A DNA stretch of 64,000 bases. Origin: Tachypleus tridentatus (lineage: Eukaryota; Arthropoda; Merostomata; Xiphosura; Limulidae). Position 1 is the stretch's first letter, and each line of letters starts with the position of its first letter. The stretch covers positions 26,242,034 through 26,306,033 of the forward strand of contig NC_134829.1 of assembly GCF_004210375.1 (NCBI RefSeq), read 5' to 3'. The notes under the pieces are model-generated. The model made no database searches. It saw only the letters and a program-made list of their open reading frames with translations, and was not told the origin of the DNA. Below, one piece after another: positions 35,165-45,800 of this stretch. The translations under genes were made by a program, and so were the position numbers.

Positions 35165-35295
35165 TGGTCCAACAGTAGCACAGCAGTATGTATGCAGACT
35201 TGCAATGCTAGAAACTGGATTGTGATATCTGTGGTAGGCAGAGCACAGATAGCCCATTGTATAGTTTTGTGCTTAATTTACAGCAAACAAATTAA
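35165..35295 (+). repeat. SINE2 copy
   Basis: Reads 'AACAGTAGCACAGCAGTATG', 'TGCAATGCTAGAAACTGGAT' and 'GAGCACAGATAGCCCATTGT', followed by 'GCTTAATTTACAGCAAACAA'. Same order as at 30917-31045. Confidence 0.75.
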
Positions 35296-35740
35296 CAAAT
35301 TTGACTTTTGGTAGATAATTTCAACTTTTTCACTTATATTTGGTTCAATCAATTGAAATGCTTCTAGCCAATCTTGCAAATCACAGATAAAACTGTATTT
35401 TCTTGTAAGTATGTTGTAAGCCCATTTGTTACACTTATCTCTTTACAGAAACTCCATGATGTGCCAAAGGTTTCAACTTGAAAGATAAAATATTTACAAC
35501 AGCTAATTGTTTCCCCAAATAATGCATTACAGACCAGTGTCCACAATTAACATTTGGAACAAACTTGCTTTCTAACTTAAGGCTGGCTATTCTCTGACAT
35601 GTTCTCTGTGATTCATTCAACTTGTTTTAGGTAACACATATGAATGACGTTTTGTGAAATTGTACGTGAATTTCACACTTCACGTACATTTACGTATACA
35701 TAAATTTACAACTTCTACAAATAATCATTCATACAGTTAG

Positions 35741-36000
35741 CTTTTGACACAGCCAAGTGGTTATGGTGCTCAATGTGTAATCTGAGGGTCAGAGGTTCAA
35801 ATCTCCATCACACCAAATATTCTTTCCCTACAGATGTGGGGGTGTTATAATCTTCAGCTAATCACACTATTCGTTGGTAAGAGAGTAGCAGTTAATGGTG
35901 ATGACTAGCTTGTCTTCACTCTTATCTCACATTGCTAAATTACAGAAGTCTAGCACAGGTAGCCCTCGTGCAGCTTTACTGTTGCCATAAAATATATATT
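35741..36000 (+). repeat. SINE1 copy
   Basis: The tRNA-like head has 'CACAGCCAAGTGGTTATGG' (A box) and 'AGAGGTTCAAATCTCC' (B box). The body has 'TTCGTTGGTAAGAGAGTAGC', 'GGTGATGACTAGCTTG', 'GTAGCCCTCGTGCAGCTTTA' and an A/T-rich end. Confidence 0.85.
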
Positions 36001-37189
36001 AAAGGTACTTCTGTAAACAAGTATATTAAGCAATACTAAATGGGCATTCATTGCTCTGAATGGTTGTCAATCATGGACCACTATGTCACCTTAAAACCAT
36101 TTGATTCATTTATGTTTCTTGGCTTCACAGGAATTTGAATGTCAGTCATGACAGTGAACAAAATCCTATTCCACTGAAAAGTTATCAAATTCACTCTCTG
36201 CTTTGGATAGAACATAACCACTTCACTGCTCACATTGGAAATATATGCATTTATATGTACATACAAGTCATTTTCCTGAGATCACTGTGGCTGGTTTTGG
36301 AGAATTGCTGCTAATGAGATAAGAAATTAAAATTTTTGCTGGTAAAATTGCCCAGACTCTCAGCAAGAGTTATCACATCTATCTGCCCTGTAGTCTCCCA
36401 ATTTTTTTCCATGGTGACCTCAACAGTTTCCCTCCCATCTCTGCTGCCCAAAGAGGTCAGGAAATCCTTTTTCTGTGACTGGTGCATTGTTGGCTGCCAC
36501 TGAAACTCGGTTTAGTGCAGTTTGTCTGCTAATATAATTCTTTTCTTTGCTATCAGGTCAACTGGTTGTTTTCTCTATGGAAAGGTTCCTGTTTCACCCA
36601 ACAATCATATTACTCATTGATGAAAAACTACTGTGTCAACTTCTAATAAAACAGCTCCTATTAGTAGCTAACCATCATCAATGGTCTCTTGCTTCTGAAT
36701 CTGGTCATAGTTGCCAGTTATTTCCTGCCAAATGAAAGCCTTATGCCTTGTTCTTAATTATCATTCATGACAATTATGAATTGTTGTCCAAACTATTGGT
36801 AAGTCATCTTATGTTTGCAGATTTCACCAGCCAATTGCATTACATTTCTAACTCATTTTTCAACATTGGGCTGTTCCTCTTTATGGGAAGATTGGAATCA
36901 CATCCCTGATTCTTATCTCAAGAATGAGCTTTCTCACTTCACAGGGAGATTTCCTATTACTCTACCAATCTTTCACTAGTGCTTGTCATCTTGTTTGTTG
37001 ATGAAATAGCTCATGTTAAAGGATATTATCCATCAAATACACTTCTTCCCTTTTTTTGCTGTGTGGTCTTAGCCAGATATAGGATTGGACTTCATTGATC
37101 AGCAAATACCTTGGGTCCAATAGAGACCAACCCACTCAGTCTCAGACACTTTAGCTTGCATACCATCCTGATGATCCTCATTCATTTGG

Positions 37190-37390
37190 GCTCGTATACT
37201 GCCTCAGTTTCACTCCAAGGAGCGAGCTTCATAAAGTCTCGCCTCCTTCCTGAGCTGTGGGTTAATAAATGTAAGGAACCTTTGCAATTTTAGCAAAAGT
37301 CTAAAATCCAGGAGAATAATTACATCTAGATCTATCTTTCATTTTTGTAGACCATTTATGCCTATCTCTAGACATACTCCATCCAGTTCA
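37190..37390 (+). repeat. Degenerate direct repeat, copy 2
   Basis: Aligns with 34690-34900 in the same orientation at low identity. If real, the pair could be remnants of long terminal repeats about 2.5 kb apart, but no LTR end motif or primer-binding site could be identified. Confidence 0.3.
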
Positions 37391-37879
37391 TAATCTATCA
37401 TCCTATGAAGAAAATATTCTCTACTTATGCTCAGACAAGGATATTCACTAGAGCCTTACATATTTAGCCATTCACTTTCTCAGAGAGATTATGATTTTCT
37501 CTGCAATACTAAAATTATCGCTCATGGCACCAAAATTTCACCTACCTACTACTCTGCAGTTTCTTTGGTATGTGGCTTTCCCACAAGGTAAACAGTTAGG
37601 CCCTACTAACTGAAGATTCGAAAAATACTGGTCTATGGATGTATGATTGTGTGTCTCTAACTTGTAGGTAATGTTTCTGAGAAGGAAGAGCCACACTTGG
37701 AGTGCGCATGATAGCAATAATCTTTATATACACAATGATAAACAATAAACTCAATAAAAAAATGAAAACAAGGTACATGTGTTATTGTAAATATGGAACC
37801 AGGAAGAGACGTGTGTACGTGTGATAGAACATTTAATATATTTTTATTACTAGTTCAGTGTATTCTCTTTTACATTTCA

Positions 37880-38120
37880 ACTGGCTTGATGATATTCAAT
37901 TTGCTCTCTGTAGATAGTATGTTTGAATCCCATCACTGAACATACACGCTCTTTACGCTGTTGGGGTATTATAAAGTGGTGATCAATCTCACTATTTGAT
38001 TAGAGCAGTCCAAGAATTGGCAGTGGGCAATGTTGACTAGCTGCATTCCCTCTAGTCTATCTCTCCAAAAGTAGGGAAAGATGGCATACAGATAACTCTA
38101 ACAAACTCTGAAATTAAAGA
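37880..38120 (+). repeat. SINE1 copy nested in the inverted-repeat element
   Basis: The body landmarks are clear: 'GTTTGAATCCCATCACTGAA', 'TTGGGGTATTATAAAGTGGT', 'CTCACTATTTGATTAGAGCA', 'GTTGACTAGCTGCATTCCCT' and 'ACAGATAACTCTAACAAA'. The tRNA-like head is diverged. Confidence 0.7.
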
Positions 38121-38413
38121 TAAGCACCCCAATTTAACGTGAAAGGTTAAAAAAAGAAAAAGAAGGTAAAAGCAAGCAATTCTTCTCTTAAAACGCACAC
38201 AAACCCACAATGTTAAGAGCGCATTGAAATTTTGTTGTTTATTTTGCGGCAAAGGGACGGGAGTCATGAAACTCGGATTAAGTCAGGCACTGTAATGGCA
38301 AGGCTACACACGATACTTGAATTGTCATTGTGTTAGTAAAAACTTCAGTATTTAAGATAATAGCGTTTCGAACCTGTAGCTCTATTATCAGTAGCTCACG
38401 ACGTTAAAAATCG

Positions 38414-38459
38414 GATTATTTTTATTTCTGTGTATATATACACAGAAATAAAAATAATC
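38414..38459. repeat. 46-bp perfect palindrome
   Basis: Each 23-base half (GATTATTTTTATTTCTGTG then TATA) is the exact reverse complement of the other, meeting in TATATA with no spacer. It directly follows 'GACGTTAAAAATCG', which recurs inverted at 38583-38596. Confidence 0.95.
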
Positions 38460-38504
38460 TAGTTGCATTTTGTTATTTTAAGTTTTTAAACTAGAGAATG
38501 TAGT

Positions 38505-38600
38505 TCGTTTGTTTCGGTTGTTGTTAAGCACAAAGCTATTCAATGTGCTATCTCAGTTCTGCACACCATGGTTATCGAAATCCGATTTTTAACGTCTTCC
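38505..38600 (-). repeat. SINE2 copy, minus strand
   Basis: The reverse complement reads 'GACGTTAAAAATCGGATTTC', 'GATAACCATGGTGTGCAG', 'GATAGCACATTGAATAGCTT' and 'TGTGCTTAACAACAA', matching SINE2 in order. Its head abuts the right inverted arm of the enclosing element. Confidence 0.65.
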
Positions 38601-38689
38601 TGGTTCCATATTTACAATAACACATGTACCTTGTTTTCATTTTTTATTGAGTTTATTGTTTATTATTGTGTATATAAAGATTATTGCTA

Positions 38690-39800
38690 TTAAAAACTAC
38701 GTATATATATATATACTTTTAATAAATTTGATAATTGATATTTTTTAATTAACAATGATTGCAACTGTGATTTTGTGAACGAGAGTAAAGAATATAAACT
38801 CGAAGGTCAGAAAGGTTGACAGCTGATAGAAAGAAAAAGTGGAAGTGGTTTGTTTACTGTTATTGTTGTTAGAGAAATAACAGTACTTTAGGCACAATCA
38901 GCAACACTTTGTTGCTGTGAGTGATGTTATAAACAGTGTTGTACTTTCTTCGATAGCAAATAAGTATTTAAAGTTCAAAAGTAGTTTATTGATATAAACT
39001 AAATTGGCTGAGTACTGAAGGTAAAAGTAGGCCTAATGGTAACAAGAATAGTAGTATTATACTAAATCTATTGCCTTGGCTTTAGTTTCATTATTACTGA
39101 TTTTGTGAAATACAAACATCATTATTAACCTAATCTCATTAAATTCAAATTAAAAAAAAGTGAAAAAGCTATTCTAGAGGTAGCAAAAGCTAAAGGAAAC
39201 TGTTTAAAATCACAGACCTTTTTCAAAATATATGTATCAATCACCTTTACTGTGAATTTGACAGATTTTCAAAATTTCAGATTTTTTTTTAAGAGACTGA
39301 AAGTGAAAGTCAGGTAGTCGGTGAAATTTAACTTTAAAGCTAATGTTAGTGTAAGTTCAAACAAAAGTTAGTTAAGTTTGGGGTGTACGTTAACTGACGA
39401 AAACTCAAAACTAATCATAAAAGCACAAGAAATATCAATGAAAACTTCAGTAGCCAGTAAAGCAAATCACGTTATGTGTACTGGCATTGCTCTAACTAAA
39501 GAATTAAGCTTGTTGTGTGGGAGTTCGTCGCCTTTACCAAGAAGAAATCTTCGAATAAACAGAATAATATTAAAACACCCAAAAAGCATTTTGAAGAACT
39601 TTATTTAATATGGTGAGGTGTCAGGCTAGATTTGCACATTGTATGTTGGGGTATACAGCGAAATTGAAATTTCTTTAAAATTGGTCAATTTGTTTCATAA
39701 CAATTGCAGAGCTTTATAATAATTTGTGTATACAAGTAGTACAATTAACATCTCTGACATTTCTGGAGAATTCAATTCCAAAGTGCACTGTTGTATCAAT
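38690..39800. other. Upstream region of MAF1
   Basis: No recognisable repeat or coding motif. The MAF1 promoter and 5' UTR are expected here, but no TATA box or initiator could be assigned with confidence, and an untranslated first exon cannot be excluded. The 76-codon frame at 39378-39608 has no recognised domain. Confidence 0.4.
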
Positions 39801-39883
39801 ATGAAGCTTCTTGAAAGTAGCAGGCTTGAAGCTCTAAACTCAGCATTGTGTTTTGAAACTGGGGACTGCAAAATAATAGGGAG
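39801..39883 (+). CDS. MAF1: MAF1 exon 1
   Basis: ATG opens [20 protein letters not shown], then GDCKIIG and two bases of arginine. Donor 'gtaaga' begins at 39884. MAF1 proteins across animals start MKLLE, which fixes the start. Confidence 0.95.
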
Positions 39884-42800
39884 GTAAGAAACATTGCTTT
39901 TAGAATTTAGTAATATTGTCACTGTTAAAGTAATTTCTGTCTCTAAAAATGAGAAGCAACAGAGATTCATTGTATCATTGTTAATATTGTTCTGTTGATT
40001 ATTGCTTTTATCATCAAAATCTTACAGGTTGGTTAAAGCAATGAGTTTAATTTAGTATTTAATAAAGAGTAAAGTAAAACATAATTATGAATCAACTTGC
40101 TTCTTGCCTTTTTGTAGGTAAAATTTCCTAAAAAAGGTACATGTAACAGTCTTGAGCTGGTCTCTGTATTTTGTTTAGATATTATGTTTTGCCAAACAAG
40201 ATCTTAAAATTTCAGTCCTGATGGAATTTCTACACCATCATCAGTAAACATTTATATAACATTACATGAACAGAAAATTGCAATTTGTAGTAATTTTTTT
40301 TTATCTTGGCATGCATATCTGTTTTACTTGAAATTATTTAGAATTAAAATAATTGTTTTTATTGTATTAATACAGCTTTTTTTCAGATTGCAAAAATGTA
40401 AAGTCCTTTTTTAAAATTTAGTTTGTTAATATTCTACTTAGTAGAACCTTTTAGGAAAAAAAATGATTTTTTAGTAATGATATTGAACTAATAGACAGAG
40501 AAAGCTACCCAATTTATAAGATGTGTAAACTTTTGTATGCAAACTTAAAATTTAAATATTACAAACCTTTTTGGTTCAGAATTTTCAATTACTTTTTTTA
40601 CAAAAAATTTTATGTTTTTACAAATGGCTATGAACTGCACATTTCAGAGTTTTTGGGCACATCACTTATTACTTAGTTTTTCTAGTATCAAATTTTTATT
40701 TGCTTGTATCTATTTTCAATACTTGTAAAATTTAAAATTGCAAATTACATTTCACACTACACATGCAAGAAAAAAACTAAGGTATTTTAAGTGTTTGGTT
40801 CATTCCATTTTTCTAATAATTACTGCAAATACTCAAATGCCTAGCTAAAAATAAGCACATAGTTTAGGAAATGTTAAATTTGTAACTAAAATACTTGGAT
40901 ATTTTAACTGAATGTGGTTCAGTGGATTGACCCTGTGTTGAAGAAGGAATTTTGAGTTTAGTTAAATATCTACACAAAATGTAGCAAGCTTTTAAGAAAA
41001 TCTAGAATTCTGTTTTACACAAAAAATGAATTGCATTGCATCAGTCTATAACATTTCAAACCATTTTTTTTCAGAGGTTGAATAGAAGATTAAAGCTAAT
41101 GATAAACATAGAAATACAAAAAATGCATATTTTATAAAACTATTTCAGATGTGCAAACTATCAATTTTGTTTTGCTTGTATCTGTTTTTAATACTTGTGA
41201 CATTTAAAATTACAAATTGTATTTCAGTGTAATGTAGTTATGGCATAAGATTCTTATGCAAAGGAATATTGAAAATATGCAAACTTGTTTTCTGTCATTT
41301 ATATTTATGATATAGCAGAATTAGCTACTTATTATTTTTTTGTATTATCAGGATTGAGAGTTACTCCTGCAAAATGGCAGGAGGGGACAAACGACTGTTT
41401 AAAAGCATGAATGCTGATCCAGGTACTAGTCCTCATGACTTGCAAGCTCTTTCTCCTCCTCAAAGTGTGTTTACTATTCACAGTCCCAGTAGGGTGTACA
41501 AGTAAGGTTCTTGTTTTCTAGATATTTTGGTTGACTGCCTTCATATATTAATCCAGCAATAATTTAATTCTAATATTTTTTATAATTAAAGGAAATTATA
41601 ATCTGTTCATTGACAAATTTAAATCCAAAAATGTTGATGATAATTGGTAATGAAGGGTTTTTAGTGATTATTATAAATTCAGTGTGTCTTGACAGGTTGT
41701 TTATAACAAAGTTTCATGTGAAATGTTTCTTTTTAAATGTAAAAAGCAACAAATTGCTAATACACATACATAGCTAATGTGGTCTTTTTATATTGTTAAT
41801 GTCTTATTTCTGAACTAACAGAAGTAATAAGAGATTATCACTATAAAAGTAAATAACAATGTATGCAAAAAAAAAAAAAAGTTTATCCCTTCAGGTGTGA
41901 TGACTTTTACTCTCAGAAACTGGTCTTCATTGACATTAAATTTTTCTCACTTAGTTGGTTTAAATAATAATTCACATATTTTTCAAGTTTTTATTTTTAA
42001 ACAGAAATAACAATTAAAATAGTAAAATGGAATGCCTCAAACTACTGTATTTGGCTTAATAACTGATCTTTAAAACATTTTTATATCTTACTGAAATACT
42101 AATGTCTATAGTTGCTATATCTAATTGGTGGATATTCTGAAGCCTGAATAAAAAAAAAAAAGGGGGAATTCAGGGCAGAAATGTATTGTATGGTATACAA
42201 AATTGAAGACTGATATTTTGTTTAGAGTAATAAATTAAAACTTTTATAATGTTAAGAAGAAATATTTAGCTCAACAGCAGCAGAAACTGTATTTAGTAGG
42301 AAAACACATCTAGCATTTAGTTAGATATTTGTCTTCCTGAAAATGTACAAAAATGTGAATTTTGTGAGAAACCCAAAGGAGTATGCTGGTATATAATTAG
42401 TTGTAAACATCAAAGGTCACAGAAAAACTTATCGTGTGAAAGCTATTTCAGAATAAGCGAGCATATGGTAGTCCTCATGGATTTTTGATTAACTCTGTGT
42501 TAAAATATTCTTTTTTCTATAACATATACCATCTGCTAACACTGTAGCTATTTAACAACATTGGCTTTGCCATTGAAGCATTAGTTTTGTATGCTCCAGT
42601 CTTTTATACCCCACCTAAATGGCATTAGCAATATCTGATATGCAGGTTTCTCCACACATATCAATGCACCCTCTATCCTGGAAATGTATATAAGCACCTC
42701 ATTCAGGTAATGTATCTTCTTTTTCTCTGAAGAAGTGTTGTATGTCATTCTGTTGTGGATTGTGATTTTTGAACTGCCTTGTGGATTTCTGTATGATCAT

Positions 42801-45800
42801 AATTTCTTTGAAAAAAATCAGACATGATCTTTGGGGGTATGAATTTGTGTTACTGTTCTTGCTTTGTTTAGAGTCTGTACAGTCTGGGGAGGCACTTTCA
42901 GTTGAGTCTGTCTGTGGTTAGATAGGTTGGGAGAAGGAAATGCTTGGCCTGGGGTGTTTTCTCATAGGGCTCTTGAAGTTACCTTTTTTATTTATTTTTT
43001 TTATTCTAGAGAGAATTTTGACTGTTTTCTGATGCCTTTATTTACTAAGTCAGCTTCTTACGAGTCCAATTTGGATCAAACATCTTACTTCTTTTTCTCA
43101 GTTTTTTTTTTTTTTTTTATAAACTCGATGTTTTTTTTTTTTTTTGCTCTAGTAGCTGAATGTTATTTTCAAGTCCCCTCCATTCAGTCTTTCTTGCAGA
43201 CCTAGGTGGGGTGGTGTCAGAGTGAAGTTACCACTGTTGATGGACACCTGGTACTCTTTCAATTGCAGATCCATGATTACTTGAGGTTCTGATATTGAAG
43301 TTGCTCTTGTTATTTAGGTTTTCATTTCCATTATTCTCTGAACTTGTGGTATTTCCACTCCAATCTGAACATTGGGGTGTGGAGTTTCAGTCACTTCCCA
43401 TCCAGCTCCAGTCTATGAAATGGGAATGTGGGCTCTTACTTACTGGGATGGTTTTATCTCTTAAGTTTTTGGGCATCCCTTCAATCTCTGAATTTTTGGA
43501 ATGAAGAAACGTGCCATCCTTTTAGTAATCTCAGTGCAACTTATGGATCTCTAACTTCAGTCCACTAGATCTTCCAGTCTCTCTCATCAGGAGAAACATC
43601 TTAGTTTTGGAGTGATTTTTGGTTTGTGTAAACTCTACAAGGAGTGGGTGTAATATATGTGTGTGCGTGCACATGCATGAATGTGTGAGTGAGTATCTAT
43701 GTAAAAACCTACTGCCCCTGTGCCTTGAGTTTATCTCTTCAGATATTTCCCTTCAGGGATGAAGTGTGTCATGTAGACCAGGGTATATGAATGAAAAGCA
43801 AATCTTCATTTTGCATCAATAATTCAAACTTTCTTCCTGTCCAACAGCCAATAGTGCTTGGTCTTTCTCTTGCAAGTACCATCCTCACAATACATTTTAT
43901 CAATTCCTCAGTGGACGCTTTTAAATTCACTCTCATAGAGAGATATACTTGGGGCTTTTTTCAAAATGTGCTTCTTTCTCTATGAAGCATATTCCTGGTT
44001 TGCTATGTTTTGTTTTTTTTTTGGGGGGTGATGAATTTATTAAATTGTCAGTATCAGCCCTCACTTTCTTCTGACCAAATAGTTTCTCTGTAATGGGGTT
44101 TTTCAATAAAATAGCTCTAAGTTTGGTCCTCTATTGATCATTTTAGACATTTATTGATTCTATCAACTACCAGTTTTGGAGTTTTCAGTTTCACATTCTT
44201 AGGTTTGGTAGTAGAAACTTTCAGTTCTGATTGGATGGGATTCCTCATCTGTGCTTTTACCCCAATTCATCTATTACTTAGAGTTCTGGCTATGTTTTGA
44301 TTCTCTACTTGTGAGTTGTTGTTAGACCCAGATTGGCTGGTTTAACCATGATTTCCTTTTCTACAGTATCTTCAATTGAGTTCATCTCTGCATATTCCTC
44401 TTTGGCTATTGTGTTTAGGCATCCTTAATCCCACATTTTACACCAAGACTTTTCCAAGCTCATTGAGGTTTGATATCCCTAGATATTTGGGATATAACTT
44501 ACAAGGAGTTTGAACCTACGTGTCCATATTTTGTTTCGACCTAATCTTTATTTTCATCTACTCTCAGTTATTATAAACATCTAAAGGTTTTTGACTCCTC
44601 ATTGCTATCCAGCATTATTTACAAATGGCCTTTTTAATTAATTAACCAAGATATTAAAATGGTATTATGGTATGCCTTGTCTCAACAACCATTCGAGCCT
44701 TTAGCCTCGAGTACCATATATCATCTTTCCTCTAATGGGTACTTTTGGCTGCTTGCATGCTAATGTTATAAGTTGAAGTTCTTGGCATGTTTGTAGAATC
44801 TCACTCTCTCTCACCCTTAGGTCTTACTATATCCTGATAGGTCATTTCCTTCTAAGTCTCTTACAATAAAGGAAAGGGATACATCCCTCTCCACAATTCT
44901 TTTCCAATCTTTTTCTCATCTCTGCATTTGGTTGTAATCTGATCATTTAATTTGTGCTGTCAGGACTGGAGGTGTTAGATGACTCACCTTTTCCTCATTT
45001 TGTTGGTATCCTTCAGTTTCCTGAGATTTTTCCCCTATTTCTTAGATGTGGATTCAGAAATACCTACGTATTGCATATTTTGATCTTTACAGGTGAGGAA
45101 TCTTCCGAGTTGCATCTAGTCAGATTCAGCACATTTATATTCTTTGTTGTACATTACATTTATCTAATGTGGAGACATTTTACAGGATGTTATTTGAACT
45201 TTTCCCATTGCCTTTCTCACACGTTTTTTACATGACCTGGCATAATTTTTCAGGGAGTTTTAAAAATGTCTGTTGGATTGCGAGGAGGGGGTACATTTTT
45301 CATTTTGTCTCTTATTTTCAGGGTCCCTTACATTTTACACTGTAGTGTGTGTTGCCCAGATAGACGTGTGCTTTTATCAGTCCAATTCCACTCTAGAAAT
45401 CAATTTAATATTTGATACTGGTTCCATAATGCTACTTAGGCACTTACCAGATGGTATTACAATATTATTATGGACTGCCACTCATGGCTATCATGAGTAA
45501 AGCTAAAAGGTATTCTGTCTTTTGCTGCTGATCTTTGGATTGAATAAATTGAGTTTGGTTTGCTTGTAAAAATTTAGGAAACTTCATTCACATATTGCAT
45601 AGTTTCCAAAGCACTCTTCTTCAGGAATTCTTACATAATTTTCTCCCTAGGTTCTACTAGTATAGCTAAGGAGTCCCTACCACATCCAATTTTCAGATAG
45701 TGAGGTGGTGAACAGAGGCTATTCCTCCAGAGTATTAGTGTGTTCCTCTCCTCTTGGAGAATAGGGCAGAATTGAGGTTTTTTTATACTCAGATCTTGGA

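Larger units (their letters stand above)
37712..38689. mobile_element. 0.97-kb element with about 97-bp near-identical inverted ends
   Basis: The left arm (37712-37808) and right arm (38595-38689) are reverse complements at about 96% identity: one substitution and two short indels by eye. Both outer ends read TAGCAATAATC inward, so the element may begin at GCAATAATC with a TA target duplication at 37712-37713 and 38688-38689. Inside are a plus-strand SINE1, a SINE2-like head, a 46-bp perfect palindrome and a minus-strand SINE2. No transposase is encoded. It looks like a non-autonomous DNA element carrying SINEs, and is one of the least diverged elements in the window. Confidence 0.75.

Noticed and set aside
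40905-40990. SINE-like 'GGTTCAGTGGATTGACC'
   Set aside because: It is too short and isolated, and no body follows.
42927-43205. 92-codon phenylalanine-rich frame
   Set aside because: It is driven by poly-T runs within the DIRS-like element, and no protein family is recognisable.
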